Shown: positions 9,901 to 18,957, numbered from the stretch's first letter. The stretch: DNA of 64,000 bases from Chthonomonadia bacterium (GCA_013314755.1 JABUFA010000016.1:1-64000); one strand, 5' to 3'. The notes: generated from the letters alone by a model not told the origin. Numbers and translations: made by a program.

Positions 9901-10596
9901 TATCTGGATGGCATCGGCTACGACCGCGAGATTATGAAACGGGTACGCCGCGTGATGAAGCGTTATAACCTGAACAGCCGCATCGACTTCCATTCGGGCG
10001 ATAACTGGTCGCCGCCGTGGCTGTCGGAGCCGCCGCTGAGCAGTCCCGCCAACGAGTACATGGAGCATTTCCCCTATCTGGACACTCTGTGGTTCGGCGA
10101 GCTGTATGACTACAATATGCCTCCAGACTACTGGCTGGTGGAGATTTCGGGCATCCCCTTCGGACTGATGGGGGACATGCTTCAGGATGGCGGCAACCCC
10201 TATCGCGGCATGATTTACGGCATGACCGGTCGCGACCGCAGCCCTGCCACGGCGGGCATCTGGCAGATGTGGGACGATTTCGGCATCGCGCAGGCGGAGA
10301 TGCTGGGCTACTGGCGCGAGCACTGCCCCGTGCGCACCGACCACCCCGATGTGCTGGCAACGGTCTACCGCAGGGAGGGGAGGTCGCTGATTGCGCTGGC
10401 AAGCTGGGCGAAGCAGGACGTGCAGGTGCGCCTGCAGGTAGACTGGAACGCGCTGGGCATCCGCCCCGAACGCTGTCGCATCACTGCACCGGCGATACCG
10501 CACGTTCAGCCGTTTGCCCGCTTCTCCTCCAACGAGCCGATACCCGTACCGACGGGCAAAGGATGGCTGCTCATTTTGGAGAATGTATCCGACTGA
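6919..10596 (+). CDS. Large secreted glycoside-hydrolase-like protein (DUF6067/GH123-like) with a laminin-G-like insert
   Basis: The 1225-residue protein has a signal peptide (residues 1-27, ending near SPASPQE). A long beta-rich N-terminal part is followed, at about residues 680-820, by a jelly-roll segment with WQKGEVHTITLSWGE and YVDGMLAVQAP, typical of concanavalin/laminin-G-like sugar-binding domains. The C-terminal 300 residues look like a TIM barrel with the conserved string GLYLDGIGYDREIMKRVRR. That architecture recalls DUF6067 proteins. AGGAGG lies at 6907-6912, and only 15 bases separate it from the upstream glycosidase. It probably binds and cleaves a polysaccharide outside the cell; the catalytic residues were not identified. 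Confidence 0.65.
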   Translation: MRRGARGWYIVLVGANLLFSSPASPQEVPYEVASWQEEGRGNHRAIVEVTQQANAVRVRIPWRRRDPLPERKAVLIYDSATGRQVTNVVPITVRQEYGEIVFQPVTAPGRYEVYYLPYDPPHWVWDMWGESTKGKYFPPRSTADAEWLKRNRLTEQDLAQGHWQSLPEAKVLAIQARSEFDRFAPMEVIATRQEVEALLEKHRERSYLLFPEDRRFPIRMFEHLPYRWTLRGESARFEGEAQPGEFYPFQIGVFAARKPITRLQTEFSDLRGEGGRRIPASAIRCFNLQGTDWLGRPLRGRFAVAVGRVRPLWIGVQIPREAKGVYRGLIRLKPEGLEETSVEIQLTVRGEPLNDAGDSDDWRLSRLRWLDSTIGLEETVVPPYTPVKVNGSQVQILGRRVRFGRLGLPESMVSNGREILASPVRFVVEPEGGEVRWQNARQRRVKHNEAVVEWQSTAENDTLRQQVHTRMEFDGCILFTISLQAKRAVNLRDIRLEVPIRREVAVYMMGMGRRGGKRPDRWSWQWHPSRINNLVWIGDWNAGLQTKLEVNREVWGVLPELPKSWHNDGRGGCTFTEEDGAFVLRAFSGERRLQAGEEVQFLFRFLITPFKPLDRNRWEWRIPLYIGGNIAHVHHAEPSNPHINYPMLKWREMAELVRQLRGSPPLRHRGYLQYPAEGNISLEQGALHLRVRVNFDPKAGTAGDPRYNQSLFSLLFPNGEAIGFYWNIDDRGMRAYLHTPANAQTPYPVLIGSHQPEWQKGEVHTITLSWGERFAIYVDGMLAVQAPHRGTLGVPLRDALMRLEGQGFCLQAVKVSRREYQQGEPIVFAPDEHSLLVDTFDRVRGGRTQPLRGSPGLLMGKYDLRQSGESREILFGGEPMPVGVNIYYTVRELTNHAPELWALRSLGDEVLVTGGVDIYTAPDEVLRAGWEADQPGGHPWLKEHLVSGYAPAWLNYLHDGKVDAAIATQGLSRWHNFYLEGLRFTLERTGIDGLYLDGIGYDREIMKRVRRVMKRYNLNSRIDFHSGDNWSPPWLSEPPLSSPANEYMEHFPYLDTLWFGELYDYNMPPDYWLVEISGIPFGLMGDMLQDGGNPYRGMIYGMTGRDRSPATAGIWQMWDDFGIAQAEMLGYWREHCPVRTDHPDVLATVYRREGRSLIALASWAKQDVQVRLQVDWNALGIRPERCRITAPAIPHVQPFARFSSNEPIPVPTGKGWLLILENVSD

Positions 10597-10624
10597 GGGG
10601 CACTCAACAACACGGAGGCAATGG

Positions 10625-13066
10625 ATGTCAGAGCGAAAACCGACTCTGCACGCTATCGGCAATGCGCATATCGACCCCGTCTGGCTGTGGCGATGGACGG
10701 AAGGGCTGGAGACCATCCGCGCCACCTTCCAGAGCGTGCTGGACCGCATGAACGAGTTCCCAGAGTTCACCTTTACGGGCAGTTCGGCGGCGTTTTACTG
10801 GCTGTTGGAGCAGACCGACCCGCAGATGCTGTCCGCCATCCGCGAGCGTGTTCAGCAGGGAAGGTGGGAAATCGTCGGTGGATGGTGGATCCAGCCCGAC
10901 TGCAACATCCCCTGCGGTGAGAGCTTCGTCCGACACGCGCTGTACGCCCAGCGATTCTTCCAGAAAACCTTCGGCGTGACCGCAAGCGTGGGCTACAATC
11001 CTGACAGCTTTGGTCATGCGGGCACACTGCCCCAGATTCTGCGCAAGGCGGGCTTGACCCGCTATATCTTCATGCGCCCTGCTCCGCATGAGAAGGAACT
11101 GCCTGCGAACGTCTTCTGGTGGCAATCGCCCGATGGCTCGCGCGTGCTGACGGCGCGAATCACCCGCTCTTACGCCACGTGGGGCAGGGAACTGGCGGAG
11201 CACGTGCAGGTCAGCGCACAGGGCTGTCCCAATTTCCTGAATGACTATATCGTCTTCTACGGCGTGGGCAATCATGGGGGCGGACCCACGATAGAGAACA
11301 TCCGCTCCCTGCTGGCAATGGCAAATGACCCTGCCATGCCTGACGTGCGCCTGAGCACCCTGAAAGCCTTCTTCGAGGCGGTAGAAGCGCAGGCACAGGC
11401 TGGCGCCCCTATCCCTGTTGTGCCCGAAGAGCTTCAACACCACGCCCGCGGATGCTACACCGCCCACTCGGAAGTAAAACGCCAGAATCGTCGCGTGGAG
11501 CACCTGCTGATGACCGCCGAGCGCGTGGCGTGCATGGCTTGGACACTGCTGGGGCATGAATACCCACAGCTGGCGTTCACCGAAGCGTGGCAGGGCGTGC
11601 TGTTCAATCAGTTCCACGATATCCTGGCGGGAACCAGCCTGCCTGAAGGCTACGAGGATGCCCGCGACCTGTTTGGACACTCGGCGACGCTGGGCGGTTA
11701 TGCCCTGCACACCAGCCTGCAGGCGCTTACGCGCCACATCGACACGCGCGGCGAGGGCAATCCGCTGGTGGTGTTCAATCCCCTGCCCTGGGAAGTGACA
11801 GTGCCTGTGGAGATGGAGCGACTTCCCAACCGCCTCAAGGATGAGACGGGCAACCCTCTGCCTGCTCAGGCGATACAGCCCACGACCGTGGCAGGGCAGG
11901 AGCGCAGTGTGTTCGTGCTGGGCATACCGCCCATGGGCTACCGCGTGCTGAGGGCAGGCGTGGCGGAGAGCGCACCCCCTTCCGAAAGAAGCCTTCGCGC
12001 GGAGGTTACCGAAAGCGGCGCAGTGCTGGAAAACGACTTCTGGCGACTGCAGGTAAACCCAGAGGGGCATCTGGTGAGCCTGTACGATAAGCGCCATCAG
12101 GTGGAGGTGCTTTCTGCGCCTGCCAACGTGGGCATTGTGATTGACGACCCCAGCGACACGTGGAGCCACGATGTCCATTCGTTCCGCAACGAGCTGGGGC
12201 GGTTCGCGCAGGCGCAGATGGCGATTGAAGAGATGGGCAGTGTTCGCGCGTGCCTGCGCATTGAGAGCGCATGGGGCAGGTCACAGATGACTCAGCGGCT
12301 CTACCTTTACCGCGACATAGAGCTGATAGAGTGCCGCGCCACCGTGAACTGGCAGGAGCAGTACAGGATGCTGAAGATAGCGTTCCCCCTGCGCCTTCAG
12401 GAGGTACAGGTCACCGCCGAAGCGCCATACGGTTTCACCACGCGCCAGCCCGACGGCAACGAAGAACCCTGCCAGCAGTGGATAGACCTCTCCGGCTGGG
12501 CAGAGGATGATACAGGTAAGCGAATCGCTTACGGCTTCGCCCTGCTGAACGATAGCAAATACGGTTACGATGCGCTCGGTTCAGAGCTGCGGCTGAGTAT
12601 CCTGCGCAGTCCCGCCTACGCCCACCACGACCCTGAGAAGTTGGATCCTGAACGTCGTTACCAGTACATAGACCAAGGGCTTCAGACGGCGGTTTATCGG
12701 CTGGTTCCCCACGCGGGAAGCTGGCAGGATGCGCGCATCCCGCGCCGGGCATGGGAGCTGAACGTGCCGCCGATATGTGTGAACGAGTATCTCCACGAGG
12801 GCAATCTACCTGCTACCGCTTCCTTCCTGCGCGTGGAGCCTGCGAACGTGCTGGTGACGGTGTGCAAGAAGGCAGAGGATGCGGACGCGCTCATTGTGCG
12901 GGCGTACGAGAGCACCGGCAAAGCCTGTTCGGTGCAGGTGGAAATGCCTCTGCTGGGCATCCGCTGGGAGGCGCAGATGGGCGCGTGTGAGATAAAGACG
13001 TGGCGCGTGACGCCCGGTACGCCCCCAACGGTAGAAGAGGTGGACCTGCTGGAGCGGGCGATATAG
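10625..13066 (+). CDS. GH38 alpha-mannosidase
   Basis: The 813-residue enzyme hydrolyses terminal alpha-mannosides with a zinc-dependent retaining mechanism. The metal site HID is at residues 15-17 (GNAHIDPVWLWRW), and the nucleophile Asp is D127 in YNPDSFGHAG. FHDILAGTS further on carries another conserved His/Asp pair. No signal peptide is visible. The start at 10625 follows GGAGG at 10614-10618; an ATG four bases upstream is out of frame. It is the last gene of the operon and ends exactly where the convergent methyltransferase gene ends, with no intervening base. The operon therefore probably degrades mannose-containing glycans. Confidence 0.92.
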   Translation: MSERKPTLHAIGNAHIDPVWLWRWTEGLETIRATFQSVLDRMNEFPEFTFTGSSAAFYWLLEQTDPQMLSAIRERVQQGRWEIVGGWWIQPDCNIPCGESFVRHALYAQRFFQKTFGVTASVGYNPDSFGHAGTLPQILRKAGLTRYIFMRPAPHEKELPANVFWWQSPDGSRVLTARITRSYATWGRELAEHVQVSAQGCPNFLNDYIVFYGVGNHGGGPTIENIRSLLAMANDPAMPDVRLSTLKAFFEAVEAQAQAGAPIPVVPEELQHHARGCYTAHSEVKRQNRRVEHLLMTAERVACMAWTLLGHEYPQLAFTEAWQGVLFNQFHDILAGTSLPEGYEDARDLFGHSATLGGYALHTSLQALTRHIDTRGEGNPLVVFNPLPWEVTVPVEMERLPNRLKDETGNPLPAQAIQPTTVAGQERSVFVLGIPPMGYRVLRAGVAESAPPSERSLRAEVTESGAVLENDFWRLQVNPEGHLVSLYDKRHQVEVLSAPANVGIVIDDPSDTWSHDVHSFRNELGRFAQAQMAIEEMGSVRACLRIESAWGRSQMTQRLYLYRDIELIECRATVNWQEQYRMLKIAFPLRLQEVQVTAEAPYGFTTRQPDGNEEPCQQWIDLSGWAEDDTGKRIAYGFALLNDSKYGYDALGSELRLSILRSPAYAHHDPEKLDPERRYQYIDQGLQTAVYRLVPHAGSWQDARIPRRAWELNVPPICVNEYLHEGNLPATASFLRVEPANVLVTVCKKAEDADALIVRAYESTGKACSVQVEMPLLGIRWEAQMGACEIKTWRVTPGTPPTVEEVDLLERAI

Positions 13067-13822
13067 CTACCATTTCGTAGCAACAAAGAAGGCGCGGTCG
13101 GTGGTGGCGTTGGGCGGGCGCAGAGTGTAGGCGTGGAAGGCACGTGCATGGTCGAACCCCGCCTGCAGGAGCATCTGCTTCAGATCCTCCAGGTCATACG
13201 CCCGCTGGCGGTGCACCTCCACAAAATGCTGGACGACCTCGCCCTTCTCGTTGCGAAGCCAGAACTCCATATCCACCGTGCACAGGCGCGTCTCCTCATC
13301 ATACCGGCTTTTCCACCGGTACAGCAGTCGCCGGCGCGAGCTGAGATTATCCTGGTCAAACAGCCCCTCGCGCAGAGCGTACTCGGTGTTGACGTCGAAG
13401 ATAAAGGCGCCACCCGGCTTCAAGTGCGCGTACACCCGAAGGAACGCCTCCTGCAAGCGTTCAGGAATCAGGATATAGTTCAGGCTGTCAAACAGGCTGA
13501 TTACCAGGTCAAACTGTCGGTTCAGTTCCAGCTGAGAGGCGTCCTGCACCTCGTAGTGGATCGGCAGGTTTGCCTCCTGCGCTTTGCGTCTGGCTTCGGC
13601 AATCATCGGCGCGGAGATGTCAATGCCCCACACTTCATATCCCAGCCCTGCCAGCCGCATGGCGACATTGCCCGTTCCGCAGGCGAGGTCGAGAATACTT
13701 TTCACCCTCAGTCGGTAGCGCTCCACCAGCTGCAGAACGTAACGCACCCAGAAATCGTAGGGCACGTTGTGCATCAGTTCATCATAATATGGTGCGATGA
13801 GGGTAAACGCCGCGTCAGTCAT
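13067..13822 (-). CDS. Class I SAM-dependent methyltransferase
   Basis: The 251-residue protein carries the SAM-binding motif I as ILDLACGTGNVAMRLA and an acidic residue after it (VWGIDISAPMI). The remainder fits a stand-alone small-molecule-type methyltransferase with FDLVISLFDSLNYI as motif IV region. It starts six bases after the stop of the restriction endonuclease gene and has no strong ribosome site of its own, so it is probably translated by coupling. It shares a stop boundary with the convergent mannosidase. Its substrate is unknown; its place in the restriction-modification operon may be coincidental. Confidence 0.8.
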   Translation of the reverse strand: MTDAAFTLIAPYYDELMHNVPYDFWVRYVLQLVERYRLRVKSILDLACGTGNVAMRLAGLGYEVWGIDISAPMIAEARRKAQEANLPIHYEVQDASQLELNRQFDLVISLFDSLNYILIPERLQEAFLRVYAHLKPGGAFIFDVNTEYALREGLFDQDNLSSRRRLLYRWKSRYDEETRLCTVDMEFWLRNEKGEVVQHFVEVHRQRAYDLEDLKQMLLQAGFDHARAFHAYTLRPPNATTDRAFFVATKW

Positions 13823-13828
13823 GGGCTA

Positions 13829-14758
13829 TCAGATACCAAGAAGGTCGAAAAGGTTATATCGGGACGATTCATTGGTCAACAATTCTTCTATGGTGAACCA
13901 GTGGGTCACAACGGTTCGGTTGATGGCAAGGTCTCGGCTTGCCGTCTCGGTCATGGAGGTGCTGGTGACGATTAGCACTGTGACGGCGGTCGGGTTCTCT
14001 TCGCGAATACGGGCGAGACTTTTCAGCGCAGCCCCTACCCTTTCCAGTACGCCAGCCGGGTCGATGCCCCCTTTAACCTCTATCGCTGCTTGCATCCTTT
14101 CGCCCCGATAAAAGCTGATGTCCGGCTCAGAACCAAAAACGACTATGCGCCCATCGTGCAGATCGATGCGTTCCCCTTTTTCACCAGCAAGAAGCCCTCT
14201 CTCTTTCAGCCGCGCTCGCACCATGTTTTTGACCGACTCTTCCGCTGCGGTCCCTTTGAGGTTTTGCCACGAGCCCTGTGCTTGCGCACCTGCTGCCATC
14301 CCGCGCCAGATAGCGAACTCGCGCTTGTCTATTTCTTCGTCAGCTTCGACGAGAGAGCTGATGATGTGGTTGAGGCGGCGTGCCATGGCCTCGGCGGTTG
14401 CAAGGTCTGGCGTATCATCAGTGGTTTCATACCGTTCCACAGGCAGCCCAATATTGCGCATGGATTTCTGGGACACCATTGCAAGCATCCTGTAATAGCT
14501 TGTGGCACGCGGCACCTCCATGAGCACCTGCGGGTGGGCAAACACAGTGACCGGCTTGATCCCCCGATGTACTACCTTATCCCATGCCTTCTGGCTGATA
14601 CCGAGCTCTGTCAGATTGCTCCAAGTCAGCTGCTCGCCTTTGACCTTCTCAATGGCATCCGCGACGGTTAGCAAACCCCACTCGTGCACCTTCTGATGAA
14701 AGAGTGTGCTCTTCATTAACTGGTCTAAAAACCATGTCTGAGGGTCGTGTTGCGCCAT
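13829..14758 (-). CDS. XcyI-family type II restriction endonuclease
   Basis: The 309-residue protein resembles the XcyI endonuclease family. Shared signatures are YYRMLAMVSQK near residue 90 and the nuclease core PDI...AIEVKGGIDP, giving a PD-(D/E)XK site with D213, E227 and K229. XcyI itself cuts CCCGGG; the specificity here is inferred only. The ATG at 14758 overlaps the methyltransferase stop by one base (TGATG); a GTG three bases earlier is an alternative start. Order is methyltransferase, endonuclease, then a second methyltransferase, all on the minus strand. Confidence 0.75.
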   Translation of the reverse strand: MAQHDPQTWFLDQLMKSTLFHQKVHEWGLLTVADAIEKVKGEQLTWSNLTELGISQKAWDKVVHRGIKPVTVFAHPQVLMEVPRATSYYRMLAMVSQKSMRNIGLPVERYETTDDTPDLATAEAMARRLNHIISSLVEADEEIDKREFAIWRGMAAGAQAQGSWQNLKGTAAEESVKNMVRARLKERGLLAGEKGERIDLHDGRIVVFGSEPDISFYRGERMQAAIEVKGGIDPAGVLERVGAALKSLARIREENPTAVTVLIVTSTSMTETASRDLAINRTVVTHWFTIEELLTNESSRYNLFDLLGI

Positions 14759-16107
14759 CACTCCTTACTCCAGACAGCAACGCTTTCTCGCACAGGCATT
14801 CTGCCATACCTGCCCATCTGCTGCGAACTGTTGCCCTTGTACCTGGCAACCAGTATCTCCTCAACGCGGAAACCAGCCTGCTCAGCCATCTCTGATAGCA
14901 CCAGATCGACGGGCAACATCATCCCATCAAAGCGCACGTTGTCCACCACCAGAGCAACCCGCGCACCCCGCTCCAGTACACGGGACCATTCCTGAATCAC
15001 CCGATACATGTCCACGAAGTAAGCCGTCAGCATATCGGGTATGCGAGGGTTGTTCAGTTCCCGGGTCCTGCTTCTCAGCGCGTTGACAACCTCCTGTACC
15101 GCTGGATGCGGTGCCTCTTCCCCGTCGCCAACACGGGCTTCGATGTGAGAGCGGAGCAAACTGTGCCTCAGTTCCCGAAGTTCCTCAAAGCAGGATACGA
15201 AGTGGAAACACAGCTCTAAGGAATAGGTGCGGGTGTAATCGTAGCGGTTCGCGTATGGAGGGGACGTAATGACAGCGGTCGGCTTCCTCTCAAAGGGCAC
15301 ATTCGTCAGACAGCGGGTATCTCCCAGCACTACTCTGGGTAACGAAGCCTGCGGCTCCGCCTTTGGCGACAACCATCCCACCTTGCGCAGTAGAAGCAGG
15401 TCTTGCTCCGCCTGAGCTACTTTGGAAGCCAGCATCTCATCTGGATCCGCTACTGCTTTGTCCCGTTTCATTCTCAAAAACTGTCCATCCTTGGAGGTGA
15501 AACTGCAGGGTTCCAGGATGGCAAAAAACAGCAACAGGAATACGTCCTGTAGCGGCTGAGGCAGATGGGCGATTACCGTTTTCCACTGGCGCAGTCGCAA
15601 CAGCGTATCGGCAGGGAAGGCAACCTGCATGATGGCAACATCCATCGCCACAGGAGCGGGCTCGGCGTGATTCACCCGTGTTTTAAGCGTCTCCAGCGCA
15701 TCACGCAGCTCGCTCGGCTCGATATGCAGAAAACGCGGTAATGTGCGTGCGATGAATACCGCGACCGGAAGCCTGTCTATCCCAATGGACGCAATGCCGT
15801 GCGCGTAAGAAGCAAGCAGGGTCGTTCCCATCCCGCAGAAGGGGTCGAAAACGTAGTCCGCTGGCGTCAGCCCGAAGCGCGCGATGAAGCCCTCGACAAA
15901 CCGGAAGGCGAACGCCTCCTTATACCTGTATAAACGCAGAATCGGCACGTCCTTATTACCGACATACGATACCCATCTGCCAAGCTGGGTATCCTCACGG
16001 AGCCGAGAGGCATATTTGGCTTCGAGGCGACATGCCTCCCTGCCCATGAAGGGAGCAGGACAGGGTTCGGTAGATACGCTTACATTGAATAACGGTAATT
16101 GCCTCAT
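14758..16107 (-). CDS. Type II DNA methyltransferase, probably N4-cytosine or N6-adenine specific
   Basis: The 449-residue protein has the SAM motif DPFCGMGTTLLAS at residues 88-100 and the catalytic motif TSPPY at residues 281-285 (followed by ANRYDYTRTYSLE). This order, motif I first and motif IV about 190 residues later, fits amino-methyltransferases with a long insert between them. TSPPY with tyrosine is compatible with N4-cytosine methylation, as expected for partners of XcyI/SmaI endonucleases. It protects the host from the overlapping endonuclease gene. A strong promoter lies 34-62 bases upstream. The DNA in this block looks less GC-rich than its neighbours, as is common for transferred restriction systems. 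Confidence 0.85.
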   Translation of the reverse strand: MRQLPLFNVSVSTEPCPAPFMGREACRLEAKYASRLREDTQLGRWVSYVGNKDVPILRLYRYKEAFAFRFVEGFIARFGLTPADYVFDPFCGMGTTLLASYAHGIASIGIDRLPVAVFIARTLPRFLHIEPSELRDALETLKTRVNHAEPAPVAMDVAIMQVAFPADTLLRLRQWKTVIAHLPQPLQDVFLLLFFAILEPCSFTSKDGQFLRMKRDKAVADPDEMLASKVAQAEQDLLLLRKVGWLSPKAEPQASLPRVVLGDTRCLTNVPFERKPTAVITSPPYANRYDYTRTYSLELCFHFVSCFEELRELRHSLLRSHIEARVGDGEEAPHPAVQEVVNALRSRTRELNNPRIPDMLTAYFVDMYRVIQEWSRVLERGARVALVVDNVRFDGMMLPVDLVLSEMAEQAGFRVEEILVARYKGNSSQQMGRYGRMPVRESVAVWSKE

Positions 16108-16140
16108 GGTGTCTGAACCGTCTCTTCCGGTCTACTGTAA

Positions 16141-16169
16141 AGTATATACAGAAGACTTCAGGTTGTCCA
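16141..16169 (-). promoter_or_regulatory. Sigma-70 promoter of the restriction-modification operon
   Basis: On the minus strand TGGACA (16169-16164) and TATACT (16146-16141) are separated by exactly 17 bases. Transcription would start near 16134, about 27 bases before the methyltransferase ATG. Confidence 0.75.
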
Positions 16170-16198
16170 GTGTTTGTTGACATACTCGGCTCGTTCGC

Positions 16199-16228
16199 TT
16201 GCTTCGGGGACGGGGGATGTGTTATCAT
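16199..16228 (+). promoter_or_regulatory. Possible alaS promoter
   Basis: TTGCTT at 16199-16204 and TATCAT at 16223-16228 are 18 bases apart, placing a start near 16235 and a leader of about 35 bases before alaS. Both hexamers deviate from consensus. No T-box-like leader is seen. Confidence 0.4.
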
Positions 16229-16269
16229 CTTTAATCGGATTCTAAAAACACCATCAAGCGAGACCAGCA

Positions 16270-18909
16270 ATGCTAGCTCAGGAACTACGCGAAAAATATC
16301 TGCAGTTTTTTGAGAGCAAGGGACATCGGCGACTGCCGTCGGATAGCCTTGTGCCCAACGACCCGTCACTGCTGTTCACCAGCGCGGGCATGGTGCAGTT
16401 CAAGCCCTACTTTCTCGGCCTGGCAACCCCGCCTCACACTCGCGTGACCACCGTGCAGAAGTGCCTGCGCACCACCGACATTGAGTCGGTAGGCGACTAC
16501 TCGCATCTCACCTTCTTCGAGATGCTGGGCAACTTCAGCTTCGGCGACTACTTCAAGCGCGAAGCCATCCTGTGGGCGTGGGAGTTTCTCACCGAGTGGC
16601 TGAATATCTCGCCCGAACGATTGCGCATCACTATCTACCTGGATGACGACGAGGCGTACGAGGTCTGGCATAAAGAGGTAGGCGTGCCCGACCGCAAGAT
16701 TTTCCGGTTCGGCGAGAAGAGCAACTACTGGCCCGCCAACGCCATCTCGGAAGGTCCCAACGGTCCCTGCGGACCCTGTTCGGAAATCTTTTACGATACC
16801 CGCCCCGACCTGCCTCCGACCCCGGATGGCGTGTGGGACGATGTGCGCTGGCTGGAGATATGGAATCTGGTGTTCATGCAGTATGAGCGTCACGATGGAG
16901 GCAGGCTGACGCCATTACCGCGCAAGAACATTGATACCGGCATGGGGCTGGAGCGCACCTCTGCCATCCTCGCGGGCAAAGCGAGCGTGTTTGATACCGA
17001 CGTGTTCCAGCCGATTATCGCCCGAATCGCCGACCTGAGCGGACTGGCTTACACCGGTGGCGACAGCGCACAGGACGTGGCGTTCCGCCTGATTGCCGAC
17101 CACATCCGCGCCATCACGATGTCCGTCGCCGACGGAGTTCTGCCGTCCAACGAAGGGCGCGGCTATGTGATTCGGCGCATTCTGCGACGGGCGATGCTTC
17201 GCGGACAGAACGTGCTGGGCTTCGAGCGTCCCTTCCTCGCCGACGTGGCAGACGCAGTGGTGGAAACGCTGGGCGACGTGTACGTGGAGCTGCGCGAGCG
17301 GCGCGACTACATCCTGCGCACGGTGCAGAGCGAGGAGGAACGCTTCCGCCAGACCATCCAGATTGGTTCTCAGCGGTTGATGGAGATGCTGGAATCGCCT
17401 GAAGTGCGACAACGTGGTGTACTGGCGGGCGAGCAGGCGTTCATGCTGTACGATACCTACGGCTTCCCCCTGGAGCTGACGCAGGAGGTGGCGCAGGAGC
17501 AGGGCATTCAGGTGGACGCGGAAGGCTTCAAGCAGGCGATGGAAGCCCAGCGTCAGCGTGCGCGTGAAGCCAGCGGCATTGCCAGCCAGCTGTTCGCCAT
17601 CGCGGGCGACGCGGCGACCGAACTGCAGAAAAGCCTGCCCCCCACGAAGTTCCTTGGCTACTGGCAGCACGAAGCGGAGGCACAGGTGCTTGCCATCATC
17701 CGGCAGGGCGAGCCAGCCACTTTCGCCAGCGAGGGCGAGGAGGTAGAGATTATCCTGGACCAGACCCCCTTCTACGCCGAATCGGGCGGACAGGTGGGCG
17801 ACACCGGCTGGATACAGGGCGAACACTTCGCCTTCGAGGTGAGGGATACCCAGAAGGTGGGCGAGCTTATCCTGCACGTCGGCACGGTGACGCGCGGACG
17901 GGTGGAGGTGGACTCTGCCGTCACCGCCCGTATCGATTCCCAGCGGCGATGGCATATCATGCGCAATCACACGGCGACCCACCTGCTTCACGCCGCCCTG
18001 CGTCAGGTGCTGGGTTCGCATGTGCACCAGGCGGGTTCACTGGTTGCGCCCGACCGTCTCCGCTTTGACTTCACCCACACCAGCGCGATGACCGATGAGG
18101 AGATTGCCGAGGTCGAGCGGCTGGTGAACGAGCGCATCCTGGAGGATAAACCCGTTGCGGTACACTGGGATGTGCCGCTGTCAGAGGCACGCGCCCGCGG
18201 GGCGATGGCTCTGTTCGGCGAGAAGTATGGGGATACGGTGCGCATGATTGAAGTGCCCGGAGTCAGCCTCGAGCTGTGCGGCGGCACGCATCTGGAACGC
18301 ACCTCCCAGATTGGGCTGTTCAAAATCGTTTCGGAGGGCAGTGTGGCGGCGGGGGTGCGCCGTGTTGAGGCAGTGACCGGCTGGGGGGCATATCAGTACA
18401 TGCGCCAGCAGGAAGAGCTGCTGAGGGAGGCGGCAGGGCGTCTGCGATGTGCGGTATCCGACATCCCCACCGCGATCGAGCGACTGCAGGCACAGCGTCA
18501 GGAGCTGGAAAAGCAGGTCCAGCAGCTGCGGGCAGGCACGGCAGCACGTTCCCTGCAGTTCGAACCAGCCGAGATGGCGGGACTGCAGGTGGTCACAGGA
18601 CGTGCAGACGGGGTGGATGCCCAGACGCTGGCATCGCTGGCGGACCAGGCAGCGCAAAAGGCTTCGGTGGACCTGGTGGTGCTGGCTTCGGCGACCGATG
18701 GCAAGGCGCTGTTCGTGGCGAAAGCGAAGCCGTCGGCGGTGGCGAAGGGGGTACATGCAGGCAACCTGGTGCGCGAGCTGGCGAAAATCAGCGGTGGCGG
18801 GGGCGGCGGACGCCCCGATTTCGCGCAGGCAGGGGGACGCGATGCCAGCAAAATCCCGCAGGCTTTACAGCAACTTCCCCACCTGCTGGAGCAAATGTTG
18901 CAAAAATAG
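16270..18909 (+). CDS. alaS: Alanyl-tRNA synthetase
   Basis: The 879-residue cytoplasmic enzyme charges tRNA-Ala. The N-terminal class II catalytic domain starts with the typical LREKYLQFFESKGH and contains FTSAGMVQFKPYFLG. The editing domain shows HNHTATHLLHAALRQ and the CGGTHLERT metal-site motif. A coiled segment near residue 740 precedes the C-terminal C-Ala/DHHA1 domain, which ends in the glycine run and GRPDFAQAGG. Length is normal for the family. The ribosome site in front of the ATG is weak. No hairpin terminator follows directly; the next element is a sigma-54 promoter 49 bases downstream. Confidence 0.98.
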   Translation: MLAQELREKYLQFFESKGHRRLPSDSLVPNDPSLLFTSAGMVQFKPYFLGLATPPHTRVTTVQKCLRTTDIESVGDYSHLTFFEMLGNFSFGDYFKREAILWAWEFLTEWLNISPERLRITIYLDDDEAYEVWHKEVGVPDRKIFRFGEKSNYWPANAISEGPNGPCGPCSEIFYDTRPDLPPTPDGVWDDVRWLEIWNLVFMQYERHDGGRLTPLPRKNIDTGMGLERTSAILAGKASVFDTDVFQPIIARIADLSGLAYTGGDSAQDVAFRLIADHIRAITMSVADGVLPSNEGRGYVIRRILRRAMLRGQNVLGFERPFLADVADAVVETLGDVYVELRERRDYILRTVQSEEERFRQTIQIGSQRLMEMLESPEVRQRGVLAGEQAFMLYDTYGFPLELTQEVAQEQGIQVDAEGFKQAMEAQRQRAREASGIASQLFAIAGDAATELQKSLPPTKFLGYWQHEAEAQVLAIIRQGEPATFASEGEEVEIILDQTPFYAESGGQVGDTGWIQGEHFAFEVRDTQKVGELILHVGTVTRGRVEVDSAVTARIDSQRRWHIMRNHTATHLLHAALRQVLGSHVHQAGSLVAPDRLRFDFTHTSAMTDEEIAEVERLVNERILEDKPVAVHWDVPLSEARARGAMALFGEKYGDTVRMIEVPGVSLELCGGTHLERTSQIGLFKIVSEGSVAAGVRRVEAVTGWGAYQYMRQQEELLREAAGRLRCAVSDIPTAIERLQAQRQELEKQVQQLRAGTAARSLQFEPAEMAGLQVVTGRADGVDAQTLASLADQAAQKASVDLVVLASATDGKALFVAKAKPSAVAKGVHAGNLVRELAKISGGGGGGRPDFAQAGGRDASKIPQALQQLPHLLEQMLQK

Positions 18910-18957
18910 CAAAAATAATAATGTTTTTTCCGTACAATCCTGCAAAAACCCCTCCAG

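Noticed and set aside
16177-16182. Perfect TTGACA upstream of alaS
   Set aside because: No -10-like hexamer lies 16-18 bases downstream; the nearest, TATCAT, is 40 bases away. The weaker TTGCTT/TATCAT pair was reported instead.
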